This document shows, one piece after another, positions 53,163 to 63,300 of a stretch of DNA of 64,000 bases. Source of the DNA: Verrucomicrobiia bacterium (GTDB lineage Bacteria; Verrucomicrobiota; Verrucomicrobiia; Limisphaerales; Pedosphaeraceae); the NCBI GenBank assembly GCA_036268055.1, contig DATAUW010000016.1, positions 186,001 through 250,000 of the forward strand, in the 5' to 3' direction. A model generated the notes under the pieces. That model searched no databases, was not told where the DNA came from, and saw only the letters and a program-made list of their open reading frames with translations. Each line of letters opens with the position of its first letter. The stretch's first letter is position 1. A program made the position numbers and the translations under genes.

Positions 53163-54365
53163 TCACCAACGGCGGACGCGATAAAATCGCCCGGCATTGT
53201 TGGTTGCCGACGGGTCGGAAAAAGTTTGCAGACCGCCGGTTCCGGCGACCAAAGGCAGGCCCGTCCATGAAGGTGCGGCAAGCGAAGGAGTATATTCCAG
53301 GCGATAAACATGGCCGTTGCGCGTGGGAATCGCGACTGTGAAACCATTGGTCGAAGTTTGTGGCGTCACAAACTTTGCACTGGTAACGGGCGGCGCGCTG
53401 CCGGTGATCACGAGGCTGTTGACGTTGCCACCGGCGATTTGAACGACGTTGGTGAGATGGGCAGGCACGATGTTTTGCTGGTTGTCCACATATACATTGG
53501 TTCCGGTGCCTGCGCCCCAGGCAACGACCGTGCCGTCACTTTTAAGCGCCAGATTATGCCAGCCACCCGAGGCGATCGCGATGACATTACTTAGCTCGGT
53601 TGGAACATTCGTCTCGCCATACAGGTTCAATCCCCAAGCCACGATTGAGCCATCCGCCCGCAACACGACCGTGTGCGCCGCGCCGGCTGAAATGGCCACG
53701 ACATTGGAGAGGCCCGGTGGCACGGCAAGCTGGCCGCTGTCGCTGCGGCCCCAGGTGCGGATGGTTCCATCGGCCAAAAGCGCGACGTTGTGCCAGCCAC
53801 CAGCAGCGATCTGCACCACATTGGAAAGGCCCAGCGGCACGATGGTTTGTCCATAGTCAGGATCCTGGCCAACATTGGCGACATTCGTGCCCGGTCCCCA
53901 CACGACGACAGTTCCATCCGATTTCAACGCAAGGCTGTGATAAAATCCACCGGAGATTTCCACGACATTCGTCAAGCCAGACGGCACATCAATTTGCCCA
54001 AAGGAATCATCACCCACGGCCACAACCGTTCCGTCTGAGAACAAAGCCAGGCTATGTTGCCGCCCACAGGCGACGGAGATGTAATTCGTATCCTGGAAAA
54101 AATCTAAAACCCCAAAACCATCCGTCCCCCAGTCAGCCAGCGTGCCATCGGCATTGAGGGCGAGACCTTGAAGCAAACCGCCCGCGACCATCACGGCATT
54201 GGTGACATCTGCCGGCACGATGGATTGGCCGTAATTATTAATTCCCGAAGTGGTCGTGCCCGCCCCCCACGCGATGACCGCAGCCCGCGCTCCCGGCATG
54301 GCGGCCATCGTCAGGGTTAAAAATAATACGACGCCGCAAAAAAACCTTTGACCGCGAAAATTCAT
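53163..54365 (-). CDS. Secreted RCC1-repeat protein
   Basis: A 400-residue exported protein: signal peptide in QRFFCGVVLFLTLTMAAMPG, then about six RCC1-like repeats, each ending in a phrase like SLALKSDGTVVVWG, that should form a beta-propeller. The last 75 residues are a separate domain with HVYRLEYTPSLAAPSWTGLP and the end RFYRVRRW, a C-terminal module frequent in secreted Verrucomicrobia proteins. I chose ATG 54365; the frame is open 22 codons further. The role is unknown. Confidence 0.83.
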   Translation of the reverse strand: MNFRGQRFFCGVVLFLTLTMAAMPGARAAVIAWGAGTTTSGINNYGQSIVPADVTNAVMVAGGLLQGLALNADGTLADWGTDGFGVLDFFQDTNYISVACGRQHSLALFSDGTVVAVGDDSFGQIDVPSGLTNVVEISGGFYHSLALKSDGTVVVWGPGTNVANVGQDPDYGQTIVPLGLSNVVQIAAGGWHNVALLADGTIRTWGRSDSGQLAVPPGLSNVVAISAGAAHTVVLRADGSIVAWGLNLYGETNVPTELSNVIAIASGGWHNLALKSDGTVVAWGAGTGTNVYVDNQQNIVPAHLTNVVQIAGGNVNSLVITGSAPPVTSAKFVTPQTSTNGFTVAIPTRNGHVYRLEYTPSLAAPSWTGLPLVAGTGGLQTFSDPSATNNAGRFYRVRRW

Positions 54366-54760
54366 AAATAATCTTTCCAGCTCTGTTAATGCCGAGGGCA
54401 TTCCGTAAATATTATCGTCGCCCAGCCGCACACAAGATTTTTCATGTTACTTTTCGGCTACAGAGCAGAAAAACTCGGAACCTCAAAAATTATTTCCCCA
54501 CCGCGCAAAGATTTTTTCGTTACCATCCTGCGACAACCTGCAACGATTGCGCGCATTCCCGCGCACTCAAATACATAAGATTCTTTCCATAAGTAACATA
54601 CATCAAAAATCGTCGGTTCTTAAAACAGACGTCGCGTGTCCTGAAGCAGGAAGCGGTTGTGGGAACATTCTCCTAAAGTGAGCACCGTTAATCCACAGCA
54701 CATTGAGTGGCTTAGCACCAAACAACAAACTCGAACTCGGAATCAACAAACCAATATAAT
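54366..54760. other. Intergenic region between divergent secreted-protein genes
   Basis: This 395-nt divergent region should hold promoters for both the RCC1 gene and the 54761 gene, but no clear -35/-10 pair was found. Near the right end is CACCAAACAACAAA (54716-54729), which recurs at 55466-55479 before the next gene. The 5' leader before 54761 is A/C-rich and appears unstructured. Confidence 0.5.
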
Positions 54761-55447
54761 ATGAAACAATTCACCAAATTGGCGATGGTTGCCGCCTCGG
54801 CCCTCACGGTCGTCGCTTCTGCCAGCGCTGCTACTTACAATGGCGACCTCATCGTCGGCTTCACCACCGCCAGCGGCAATGACCTCGTTTATGACCTCGG
54901 CAGCGAACCCTCGCTGGTCAACGGCGAAACCTGGAACCTCAACTCCCTCCTCGGCAGCAGCTTGAACACCTCCTCCGTCAACTGGGGTGTCATCGGCAGC
55001 AATCCTGTCGGCGGCGTGAATACCACCTTCAGCACCACGGCCAGCATGGACTTGGTTCCCAACACTGTCCCCCGCACTGGTTATACCGGGATTCGCAACG
55101 CTGTCGCTTCTGTCTATAGCTTGATGCCGGCCGCCGGCCAGGGCAACTCCGAGATGATCGCTGCCACGGGCACGACCAGTTGGAATACCGAAACTCTCAA
55201 CCCGCAGATCCCGGGCGACTACAAAAACGCCTATGGCGATCCCAACAGCGTCGGTTACACCACCGAAGTTCTTTGGGGCGCGGATAATGCCAGCGATGCT
55301 CCCGTCCAAATCGGCACCTTCTCCTTCGACAACACCGGCACGCTGACCTTTGATTCGGTCTCCGTTCCTGAACCTTCCACCTACGGTCTGTTCGCGGGCG
55401 TCGGCCTCCTGGCTATCTCGCTCCGCCGCCAGTTTGCCAAAGCTTAA
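54761..55447 (+). CDS. PEP-CTERM secreted protein
   Basis: A 228-residue exported protein with signal peptide MKQFTKLAMVAASALTVVAS, a beta-rich body (YNGDLIVGFTTASGNDLVYD) and a C-terminal PEP-CTERM signal: VPEPSTYGL, a hydrophobic stretch (FAGVGLLAISL) and RRQFAKA. Proteins of this type are anchored or sorted by an exosortase, which is not in the window. The body is paralogous to the protein at 58846, which lacks this signal. The gene has an A-rich leader. Confidence 0.9.
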   Translation: MKQFTKLAMVAASALTVVASASAATYNGDLIVGFTTASGNDLVYDLGSEPSLVNGETWNLNSLLGSSLNTSSVNWGVIGSNPVGGVNTTFSTTASMDLVPNTVPRTGYTGIRNAVASVYSLMPAAGQGNSEMIAATGTTSWNTETLNPQIPGDYKNAYGDPNSVGYTTEVLWGADNASDAPVQIGTFSFDNTGTLTFDSVSVPEPSTYGLFAGVGLLAISLRRQFAKA

Positions 55448-55491
55448 TCGTTTTACCTCACTCAACACCAAACAACAAAAAATAAATAAAA

Positions 55492-56667
55492 ATGAAAATC
55501 AATAAATTCGCTCTTGCTATGGCACTCGGAATGAGTGCGGTCACCCTGGCCAGCGCTCAGACGGTTTATCTCACCGGTTCCACGGCTTTCCGCGGAAACG
55601 TGTTCACCGCTCTGTCCACCGACAACATTGTGTTCCATCCGGCTCCTGCGGTCACCACCTACGGCGGCAAAGGCAGCGGCTCGACCTTCATGGCGTTCGT
55701 CGGCACCCCCAAGGGCGGCAGCGGAACCTTGACGGTTCTCTGCGACTGGTCTGGCTCGGAAGCGGGCATCTCGGACGTCGCCACTCCTGGCGGCGCTTCC
55801 GAAGCATTCCCCAACCCTCCTTATGACGGCCTGAACGACGCCGGCAATCCTACCACCTTCACCCACGCTGTTGATATCGCGATGGCGGACAACAACACTC
55901 AGTTCTCCCGCATCTACGGCTTCCTCCCGAATCCTCCCGCCGCTCTCACCAGCAAGACTGAAGTCGGCATTGTGACCTTCAAATGGGTGCGCAATAAAGG
56001 CCTCTGGACCGGCAGCAACGTGACGGATTCCCAAATCCGCCAGGCCCTGAATCTCGGCGGCGTGCAAGCTGTGTTCTCCGGCAATTCCGCGGACAACAAC
56101 AACTTCGTGTATGTCTCCGGCCGTGACAACTCGTCGGGAACCCGCGTCAATGCCTTCGGTAACACCGAATTCGGCATTTTCGGTGTCCCTTCGCAGATTG
56201 AAATCAGCACCGGCGGCGCCATGCAGGACCTCAATCCCCCGAATGGCACTTACTTCGGTGACTTCGGCTTCAGCAGCGGCGGAACCTTGGCTGGCACGAT
56301 GGGCGCTGACACGACCACCGCGACCGACCAGATCTTCGGTGGCACGGGCTTCTCGGTCATCGCTTACCTCGGTGTGAGTGATGCCGCCACGGCCCTTACC
56401 GCTGGCGCAACGGAATTGTCCTACAACGGCGTTCCCTTCAGCGTGGCGAATGTCGAAGAAGGAACCTACACCTTCTGGGGCAACGAATACATCTGCGAAA
56501 AGAACGGCGCGGTCGCTCCTGCTACCACCGTTTTCAGTCAGTTGGCTGGCGCTACCGGCATCGCTTCCACCATCCCGGTCGGCGGTGGCTCGACCCCAAG
56601 CGCTCTGCGTTTGACGGACATGCACACCAGCCGCCCTGGCCCGACGGGCGATCCTGCTCACAACTAA
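55492..56667 (+). CDS. Secreted PstS-like binding protein
   Basis: A 391-residue exported protein (signal peptide MKINKFALAMALGMSAVTLA, cleaved after ASA). The mature N-terminus TVYLTGSTAFRGNVF, the segment AGISDVATP and VSGRDNSSGTRVNAFG resemble the phosphate-contact motifs of PstS-type periplasmic proteins, although the whole protein is divergent and no pst genes adjoin it. It may bind an anion or be a surface protein built on that fold. It follows the PEP-CTERM gene by 44 nt and is followed by a hairpin terminator. Confidence 0.7.
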   Translation: MKINKFALAMALGMSAVTLASAQTVYLTGSTAFRGNVFTALSTDNIVFHPAPAVTTYGGKGSGSTFMAFVGTPKGGSGTLTVLCDWSGSEAGISDVATPGGASEAFPNPPYDGLNDAGNPTTFTHAVDIAMADNNTQFSRIYGFLPNPPAALTSKTEVGIVTFKWVRNKGLWTGSNVTDSQIRQALNLGGVQAVFSGNSADNNNFVYVSGRDNSSGTRVNAFGNTEFGIFGVPSQIEISTGGAMQDLNPPNGTYFGDFGFSSGGTLAGTMGADTTTATDQIFGGTGFSVIAYLGVSDAATALTAGATELSYNGVPFSVANVEEGTYTFWGNEYICEKNGAVAPATTVFSQLAGATGIASTIPVGGGSTPSALRLTDMHTSRPGPTGDPAHN

Positions 56668-56688
56668 TTTAGTTAGTTGTCTGTTCCA

Positions 56689-56724
56689 ACCGGCGTGGAT
56701 GACCTCCACGCCGGTCTCGCTTTT
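56689..56724 (+). terminator. Terminator after the PstS-like gene
   Basis: ACCGGCGTGGA (56689-56699) pairs perfectly with TCCACGCCGGT (56705-56715) around a five-base loop. The following CTCGCTTTT is a weak T-run. Confidence 0.75.
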
Positions 56725-56764
56725 GGTCGTCCCAAAAAAATTGAGTTATATTTGCTGGTAACAC

Positions 56765-57583
56765 ATGAAAGCGGCCTTGAAGATTTCCCTCCTGCTTAAC
56801 GCCGGCCTGCTGGGCGCCTTGTTTTTTGCGCTGAACCGCGGCCAGAAATTGCCACCCACCGCTGCAAATGAACCTTCTGTCCCCGCTTCGTCTTCACTTG
56901 ATTCCGCCACTCCCACAACCGTTGTAGTAACTAATCTGGTCGAAAAACCTTTTCGCTGGAGCCAGCTCGAATCTTCCGATTATCGCGTTTACATCAAAAA
57001 TTTGCGCGCCATCGGCTGTCCGGAACCAACCGTGTGCGACCTCGTGACTGCCGACGTGGACAGCCTCTTTGGCGAAAAATCCCGCGGCTTGGAAAAAAAA
57101 ATCGCCGATCTGGCCAATGGCCCTCTGTCCGAACGATTGGCTTCCGAACCCGCTTTAAAAGCCGAACTCCTGAACCTGCCGCAGGAACAGGCCAGCCTTA
57201 TCGCCTCGTTGCTGGGCATCGCGCCACCGGCCAATGTCGTCAGTATTGCTGACGCGCCAGTTCCAGTTGCGCGCGCGCGCGTCGCTCCGCAAGTCGCCCA
57301 ACCCCTTTCGATGCCGCTGGTTTTTGCCGATGTGGATCTGAGTGCGCTGCATCTCGACGATGCTCGCGTTCAAGTGATCAATAACCTGCGCCAGCAATTT
57401 CTGGACGAAGTGGGCGCCAATACCAATGCGGACCCCAATGATCCGGCTTATCTCGAGCGCTGGCGCAAAGCCCAGCCGGAAGCCGACCAGATGCTGCGCG
57501 GCATGATCGGCATCAATGCCTATCAGGCTTACGATCTGGCCGCCCATGCGAGCTGGCAACATTTGGCCAGCGTGGCTCAATAG
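56765..57583 (+). CDS. Membrane-anchored hypothetical protein
   Basis: A 272-residue protein with one N-terminal membrane helix (LKISLLLNAGLLGALFFAL), a Pro/Ser/Thr linker and two conserved-looking parts: FRWSQLESSDYRVYIKNLRA, IGCPEPTVCDLVTADV at about 60-105, and a C-terminal helical part. The 'W..lEs.DY..Y..NLR.iGCP' segment recurs in many unnamed Verrucomicrobia proteins. Function unknown. It converges with the Sel1-repeat gene 13 nt away. Confidence 0.75.
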   Translation: MKAALKISLLLNAGLLGALFFALNRGQKLPPTAANEPSVPASSSLDSATPTTVVVTNLVEKPFRWSQLESSDYRVYIKNLRAIGCPEPTVCDLVTADVDSLFGEKSRGLEKKIADLANGPLSERLASEPALKAELLNLPQEQASLIASLLGIAPPANVVSIADAPVPVARARVAPQVAQPLSMPLVFADVDLSALHLDDARVQVINNLRQQFLDEVGANTNADPNDPAYLERWRKAQPEADQMLRGMIGINAYQAYDLAAHASWQHLASVAQ

Positions 57584-57595
57584 TTTATCCGGCGC

Positions 57596-58537
57596 TTATT
57601 TCGCTCCGGGCGCCGATACCCGCGCCACGATTTTCGCCTTGCGCCATTCTTGCGCCTGCTTGGTGGCTTCAGCGATTTGTTCGGGCGTCAATAAACCAGT
57701 CTTCGCATTGATGGCCGTCTGGCCGGACATATCCCTGAGATAATGATTCGCCAGCCGTTCACCATCCAAATTGGCGAGATAAAACCATTTGTAGGCTTCG
57801 ACCGGGTCAGCCGCCACGCCCGATCCCTCCAGATACAAGCGGCCAAGATTCATTTGCGCTTTGCCGTCCAGCTTGTCGGCTCCCTCCTGGTAGCACTGCC
57901 TCGCGCGGGCTAAATCCTGCGGGATTTCCGGCGGCGCGCCGTGCTCATAAATGTAACCCATGCCATTCGCCGCGCCAGCCTGCCCATCAGCAAACGCTTT
58001 TCCGTACCAATTCAGCGCTGCCTGGCAATCTATCGGAACCCCCGTGCCGTTGAGGTAAATATCAGCCACGGCAAATTCCGCGTCCGACTGATGTTGCTCA
58101 GCGGATTTCTTGTACCACTTAAGCGACTCCTGCGGGTCCGCCGGAACGCCGCGTCCTTCGGCGTAAATTCTTCCCATGCTAAACTGCGCTAAAGGATCGC
58201 CGTGATCGGCTGCCTTGCGATACCACGAAGCCGCGATCTCAAAATCCTGCTTCACGCCGCGGCCCTTGGCGTAATAAGAACCCAGGTCATTTTCCGCAAA
58301 GGCAAAACCCTTCTCGGCCGACCGCGTCATGTAATCCACCGCCTTGGCTTGATCCGGCGGCACGCCGGTGCCTTTGGCGTAATGCACCGCCAGGAAATAA
58401 AGCGCCGAGGCGTCGCCGTTGGTCGCCGCGCTTTGGGCGGTTTCAATCGTGAATTTGTCCTCCGCGTGAATGCCTTGCACCGCGCAAAAGCAGGCGCAAC
58501 CGATCGCGAGCCACAGAGTCCGAGCATTTATCTTCAT
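57596..58537 (-). CDS. Secreted Sel1-repeat protein
   Basis: A 313-residue exported protein: signal peptide through HAEDKF (about residue 25), then six Sel1-like repeats, each like SALYFLAVHYAKGTGVPPDQ with a following A..W/Y..AA..G helix, and a helical C-terminus. Sel1 repeats are protein-interaction scaffolds in signalling and envelope systems. It stands alone between convergent and divergent + strand genes. Confidence 0.87.
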   Translation of the reverse strand: MKINARTLWLAIGCACFCAVQGIHAEDKFTIETAQSAATNGDASALYFLAVHYAKGTGVPPDQAKAVDYMTRSAEKGFAFAENDLGSYYAKGRGVKQDFEIAASWYRKAADHGDPLAQFSMGRIYAEGRGVPADPQESLKWYKKSAEQHQSDAEFAVADIYLNGTGVPIDCQAALNWYGKAFADGQAGAANGMGYIYEHGAPPEIPQDLARARQCYQEGADKLDGKAQMNLGRLYLEGSGVAADPVEAYKWFYLANLDGERLANHYLRDMSGQTAINAKTGLLTPEQIAEATKQAQEWRKAKIVARVSAPGAK

Positions 58538-58845
58538 GGTGGAATGGTTATTACCAGTCTCCTGCCGCTATTGTCATGTTACGAATTTTGAAAATAAATG
58601 GCGGGACCGTTAAGAACCTGTGGCGGAGTGTCAGATGGCGATTTTCACCGCCCTGCTATCCAATCGAAATCGTCAAAAAGGCCAATCATTTCAGGCCGAA
58701 AACCTCCCTGCTGGAAAATCATCAGCCCATGTCCTCAAAATGCATCCGATGTCGTTTAGTTTGCTCAAGTCCGTATCGCCAAGCCAGCCCGCTCTGTCAA
58801 AATATCCGCTCAATGACGAATGAAACCAACCTACCACGCCGAACC
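58538..58845. other. Intergenic region before the 58846 gene
   Basis: A 308-nt divergent region. An open frame runs through part of it in the frame of the downstream gene (from 58576), but it has no signal-like sequence and the ATG at 58846 gives a proper signal peptide. No clear promoter or RNA was recognised. Confidence 0.5.
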
Positions 58846-59709
58846 ATGAAACATTTTCTCAAGACCCTGCTCGTGACCGCCGCCGTTGCTGTATTGTCTA
58901 TTGGCTCCCTTCAGGCACAAAGCACTTCCACCAAGTATGACGGCGATTTGCTGATCGGCTTCACTGCCGAGACGGGCAATGATTTGATTTACGATTTGGG
59001 TCCGGCATCCGCGCTCAGTGACGGCAAGACGTGGAACCTGAGTTCGTTGCTTTCCATTTATGACCTGACCACCGTGCAATGGGGTGTGGTCGGTTCAACG
59101 AACCTGGTCACGGCCAACGCCACCAACAAAGCCTCCTACATCACCGTTGCGCCTGGATTTACGCCTGACCAGATACCCAACCGCTCCGCGTTTCTCTCCA
59201 TCAGCAATTCCATCGTCGGCATGTACCAGCTTTTTCCTGCTGCTGGCGCTGGACAATCCCTCTCCGTCAGTTCCATTTCTTCGGAAAGCTGGAATGAACA
59301 AACCATTAATGGTTCGCAGCCTACCGATTATCACAATCTCTATGATAACCCCAATGTCACCGGCAATACCTCGGCCAGCCTCTTCGTGGTAGGCACCAAT
59401 TCCGCGCCGGTATTGGTCGGCGGATTAGCCCTCGGACTGAACGGAGTCCTCACTTTCCGGCAGCCCGGTTCTACACCTCCCACCGCGCCGCTCCTGGGCC
59501 TGGCTCGCGTCGGCAACGTCAACACGATTTCGTTCACCGCAACCAGCACCGCCACCTACAACCTGGTTTTCACCAACCTGTCCGGCATCAATACCCCGCG
59601 CAGCACCTGGTTCCCGCTGGCCAGCCCGATCACCGGCATGAGCGGAACCACCACCTTCACCGATACCACCACCGACACCAATCGTATCTACAGCGTCAGC
59701 GCCCACTGA
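58846..59709 (+). CDS. Secreted paralogue of the PEP-CTERM protein
   Basis: A 287-residue exported protein with signal peptide MKHFLKTLLVTAAVAVLSIG. The body YDGDLLIGFTAETGNDLIYD, WNLSSLL, VQWGVVGS closely parallels the protein at 54761 (YNGDLIVGFTTASGNDLVYD, WNLNSLL, VNWGVIGS), so the two are paralogues. Here the PEP-CTERM end is replaced by about 80 residues of a Thr/Ser-rich domain ending NRIYSVSAH, like the C-terminal modules of other secreted proteins. Presumed sorting therefore differs. A strong terminator follows. Confidence 0.82.
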   Translation: MKHFLKTLLVTAAVAVLSIGSLQAQSTSTKYDGDLLIGFTAETGNDLIYDLGPASALSDGKTWNLSSLLSIYDLTTVQWGVVGSTNLVTANATNKASYITVAPGFTPDQIPNRSAFLSISNSIVGMYQLFPAAGAGQSLSVSSISSESWNEQTINGSQPTDYHNLYDNPNVTGNTSASLFVVGTNSAPVLVGGLALGLNGVLTFRQPGSTPPTAPLLGLARVGNVNTISFTATSTATYNLVFTNLSGINTPRSTWFPLASPITGMSGTTTFTDTTTDTNRIYSVSAH

Positions 59710-59755
59710 TGCCTGGCAAATAAGAACAAAAAGTTTCCCCAACCTTTCTTAACCC

Positions 59756-59785
59756 AAAGGCCGGCCGCAAAGCCGGCCTTTATTC
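59756..59785 (+). terminator. Terminator after the 58846 gene
   Basis: AAAGGCCGGC (59756-59765) pairs with GCCGGCCTTT (59772-59781) around CGCAAA, followed by ATTCTTTT. Confidence 0.88.
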
Positions 59786-59819
59786 TTTTCAAGACACAGT
59801 CTGCCGCCAATCCCAATAA

Positions 59820-60300
59820 GGGAGGGCGAGCGTACCCGCGAGCCGTAACTAAAAAAATACCCACGCCCCCGTAAGCCGCACGATTGAACCTAAACTATTC
59901 TTCTTCTCCCTCTCCTCCAATTCAGTTGCAAGAGAGGCGGAGTGAGCTTGCGCTCATTGAGAAAAACCATAGCGTCAGTCTATGGCGCCAATTCCAAGAA
60001 AGGGAGGGCGAGCGTACCCGCGAGCCGTAACTAAAAAAAATACCCTCACCCCCCGCGAGCCGCACGATCAAACCTAAACTATTCTTCTTCTCCCTCTTCT
60101 GCAATTCAGTTGCAGGAGAAGCGGAGTGAGCTTGCGCTCATTGAGAAAACTATAGCGTCAGTCTATGGCGTCAATTCCAAGAAAGGGAGGGCGAGCGTAC
60201 CCGCGAGCCGTGACTAAAAAAAACCCTCACCCTCCGCGAGCCGCACGATTGAACTAAACTATTCTTCTCCCTCTCCGCCGCCGCCAGCGGGGGAGAGGGC
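59820..60300. repeat. Tandem array of about 182-bp repeats
   Basis: Three units begin at 59820, 60002 and 60185 with the 32-nt core (GGGAGGGCGAGCGTACCCGC then GAGCCGT(A/G)ACTA). The first two are 182 and 183 nt long and share a second half with TGAGC-TTGC-GCTCA and CATAG-CGTCAGT-CTATG hairpins. The third diverges after about 85 nt into a CCCTCTCC/GGAGAGGG hairpin (60269-60299). No coding frame covers it. A solitary core lies at 25932. The array fills most of the 640-nt gap between 58846's stop and the adhesin's 3' end. Confidence 0.9.
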
Positions 60301-60349
60301 CGGGGAGAGGTGGTCCCCTCATCCTCCCCCACGCACCCTCAAATTCATT

Positions 60350-63300
60350 TTACTGTGGCGGCAAAATAACCGTCACCCGGCTAACCCACCGGGCGAGCAC
60401 AGGCAATTTCCTCTTCTTCAAATCATCATCGCTGGAAGTCGTGTCGGCCGTCGCCGTCGTTTGATCCTTGGCATCCGCCGTCGCCGTGCCCGCGGCAGAT
60501 TGCGCCGTGCTGGTCGCCGCCGCCGTGGTTCCCAGCGTGGATTGCGCCGCCCCGCCGTTGACGGAAACATTTTGGCCCAGGACACTCGCCGAAACATTCG
60601 CTCCACCTACGCTCGCTCCGCTGATGCCGATCACCGTTCCCGAAACACTTCCCCCCGCCGCCACCGTGGCCGATCCCGCTGAGAGCAGTGTGCCGCTGAA
60701 ACTGCCGGTCGTATTTATCGTTGAGTTCTGGCTGGAGATGATTGTTCCCCCGACGTTGCCTTGGGCAGTGATATTCACCGTGCCGCCGATTAGCCCGGAA
60801 GTCCCAAGATCAATATTCCCTGGAATGGCGGGAGTGTCGCCCATCGCCGGTGTGCCCGCCACTAAAGTGATCGTCGGGCCGCCAGCGACGTCGCCGCCCA
60901 AAGCCAACTGCAAAATTCCCGCCGTATCGCCATGGATATTCCCGCGCGGTGTCTCCACAGTGATGTCGCCCGGCAGTGAGACCCCGCCTTGCGCGCTCAA
61001 ACTGTCCGGCAGGGAGGTGGCCACAATGCCGCTGCCATATATCTGATCGGAAATGCTGTTGGGCGTGCCGCTTGAATCTTTGGAGACCAATGGCACATAC
61101 ACGTAGTTATTACCGCCGCTACCCACCTCCACATCGCCGTGGGTCGAGGTCACACTGACGGCGCCACCGTTATACGCCGCGATGCGCGAACCGTTGATGT
61201 TCACATCACCAAAAGCCGACACACTCACGTCACTGTGTCCGCTGGTAAAAATGCCGTAGGCCAGTTGCGTGCCGGTCGTAATAAAAAAGTCCTGCGAACC
61301 TAAATCCAATTCACCTCCGGTGCTGGTCACATTCACGTCACCGCCATACGTCGAAGCAATGCGCGAAGTCAGCATGGACAAATTACCGGTGACCGTCACA
61401 TCCACCTCCGCGCCCACGGGCGTGTAAGGCGTCAACGTCGAATAATCCACGCCGCTCGCCTGCGTGCCGTTGCCGATCCCCCACGACATGATTCCCGGCG
61501 AATCGCCCAGTTCAATGGAACCGGCGTTGATCGTGAAAGTTCCCGGACCGCCGATTTGAAAGCCCGATGCCGGCGTCGTCGGCACTTTCGAACTGTCCGT
61601 CACCAACTGGGAAATCACCGAGCCCGGCACGAACGTATAAGTCATCGTCTCTAGCTTGCCGTCGGTTGTGAAAAGCGGATTGCCGTTGGCGTCAATTTTC
61701 AGCACGGTAAAAGATCCGTTTTCCAGCGCCATGATTTGTGACGCGCTCAGCACGGAAAGATTGCCGTTGAAACCGATGCGCTGGCTGCCCGAGGTTGGAT
61801 CGTAAATGAACCCTGGGTTCGCTCCCAGCGCGTAACGCGATTGCACCTGGGGAAACAAAAGGTAACTCGCGCGCAACACATCCTTCAGCGCCGCCGTCGA
61901 GGTAAACGTATTGACGTTCAAATTCATCACGCTCGGATCCACCGCCAGTTCAAACACCGAGTCCCACATCAAGGGCTGAAGCGGATTGGCGCTGATGATC
62001 GCCGAGTCCAGGTTTTCAAAAGTAAGGCTGGGCGTATTATAAATTTGCCCGTGGACAGTGACAATCGTGTTGTCGCCGGTGTGCAGGTTTTCCCCGATGA
62101 AACTCGAGTTGTTCATGTCTCCATCCACCGTCAACACCGTTTCTTTGTCCGTGTAAAAAGTGATGTTGTCCGCGTCGCCCGCCACCGTGATCTCCACCGG
62201 CTGCTTGTTGTTCAACTGCGGTGGCGTTGCCGCATGGTCATTGGAGAGGAACGCGCCGTCGGTCCATTGCGTAGCGCCGCTGTCGGACATCTCGAGATAA
62301 TTATTATTGCCCTGGATGCTCCCGCCGCTCTTGACGTTGATGTTCAAATTTCCGTCTGCCGAAGGAAATAAAATCACCGGCACATCCAGCGTGAGCCCCG
62401 ACGAACTCGCCGGCCCACCCATCAAACCCGTTTCAATCGTCAAGCTCGGCGGAAAAATCACCGGCACCGGGGCCTCTGACGGACGCGGCCCGCCGCCCGT
62501 GATCTCAACAAACAAACCCGCCTCCAAATCCACCGACGCCGTCGGCGTATAATCAAAATTATGATAACTGACAAACGTGCCTGCCGCACCGCTGTCATTG
62601 AAAATGCCGTTCGGATTGCGCACCTCGCGCAAATAAATATATCCCTTCGGCGCATTGACCGTCCAACTGCCATTGACCAGGCTCAAATCAAAATCCCCAT
62701 TCTTCGTCACCGGCGCGCCAATATTCCCCCCCGTGGACGTGATCATCCCCGTGCCATTGGCCACGACATAATGACCAGAAATACTCTGCCCCGCCGTGAT
62801 CGTCACGTTCCCGCCGCCAAAAGCCCCCGTGCCCGCGTCCGAACGCGAAACACTGTTGTCATAATCCGCCTGCGTCGGCAAATAACTGGCCACCGACCCG
62901 TTGATCGCGTCAATCGTCACGCTGCCACCCGCCGCCGTGCTGATCCCGCCCAGCGTTGGAGAAACCGTATAATAAGGCGGCGGCGCCACCGTGCCGCGGT
63001 TGCGGACGCTGGTGAAAACAAATCCCGCCGGGTCAATGCCCGTATTCACATTGCCAAAATCCGCCGTCACATTGATCGCTCCGCCCCCAAGCGTGCGAAT
63101 GGCCCCCGTATTCACCAGCACGTCATTGGCAGAGTTAAGAGTGATGCTGCCGTTTTGCGTTTGTAGAAACCCGCTGCCATTCAAATAAATTCCATCCGTA
63201 TTAGCCGTCGTGGGGCGCGACGTAAGGTTCTGCGGCCCCGCCGTAAAATCAAAACTCCAATTATTCCCCGCCTGAATCCCCGCCTTGTCATCCACCACAA

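Noticed and set aside
59820-60300. Possible CRISPR array
   Set aside because: The units are about 182 nt, nearly identical throughout and without variable spacers, and no cas genes are nearby.
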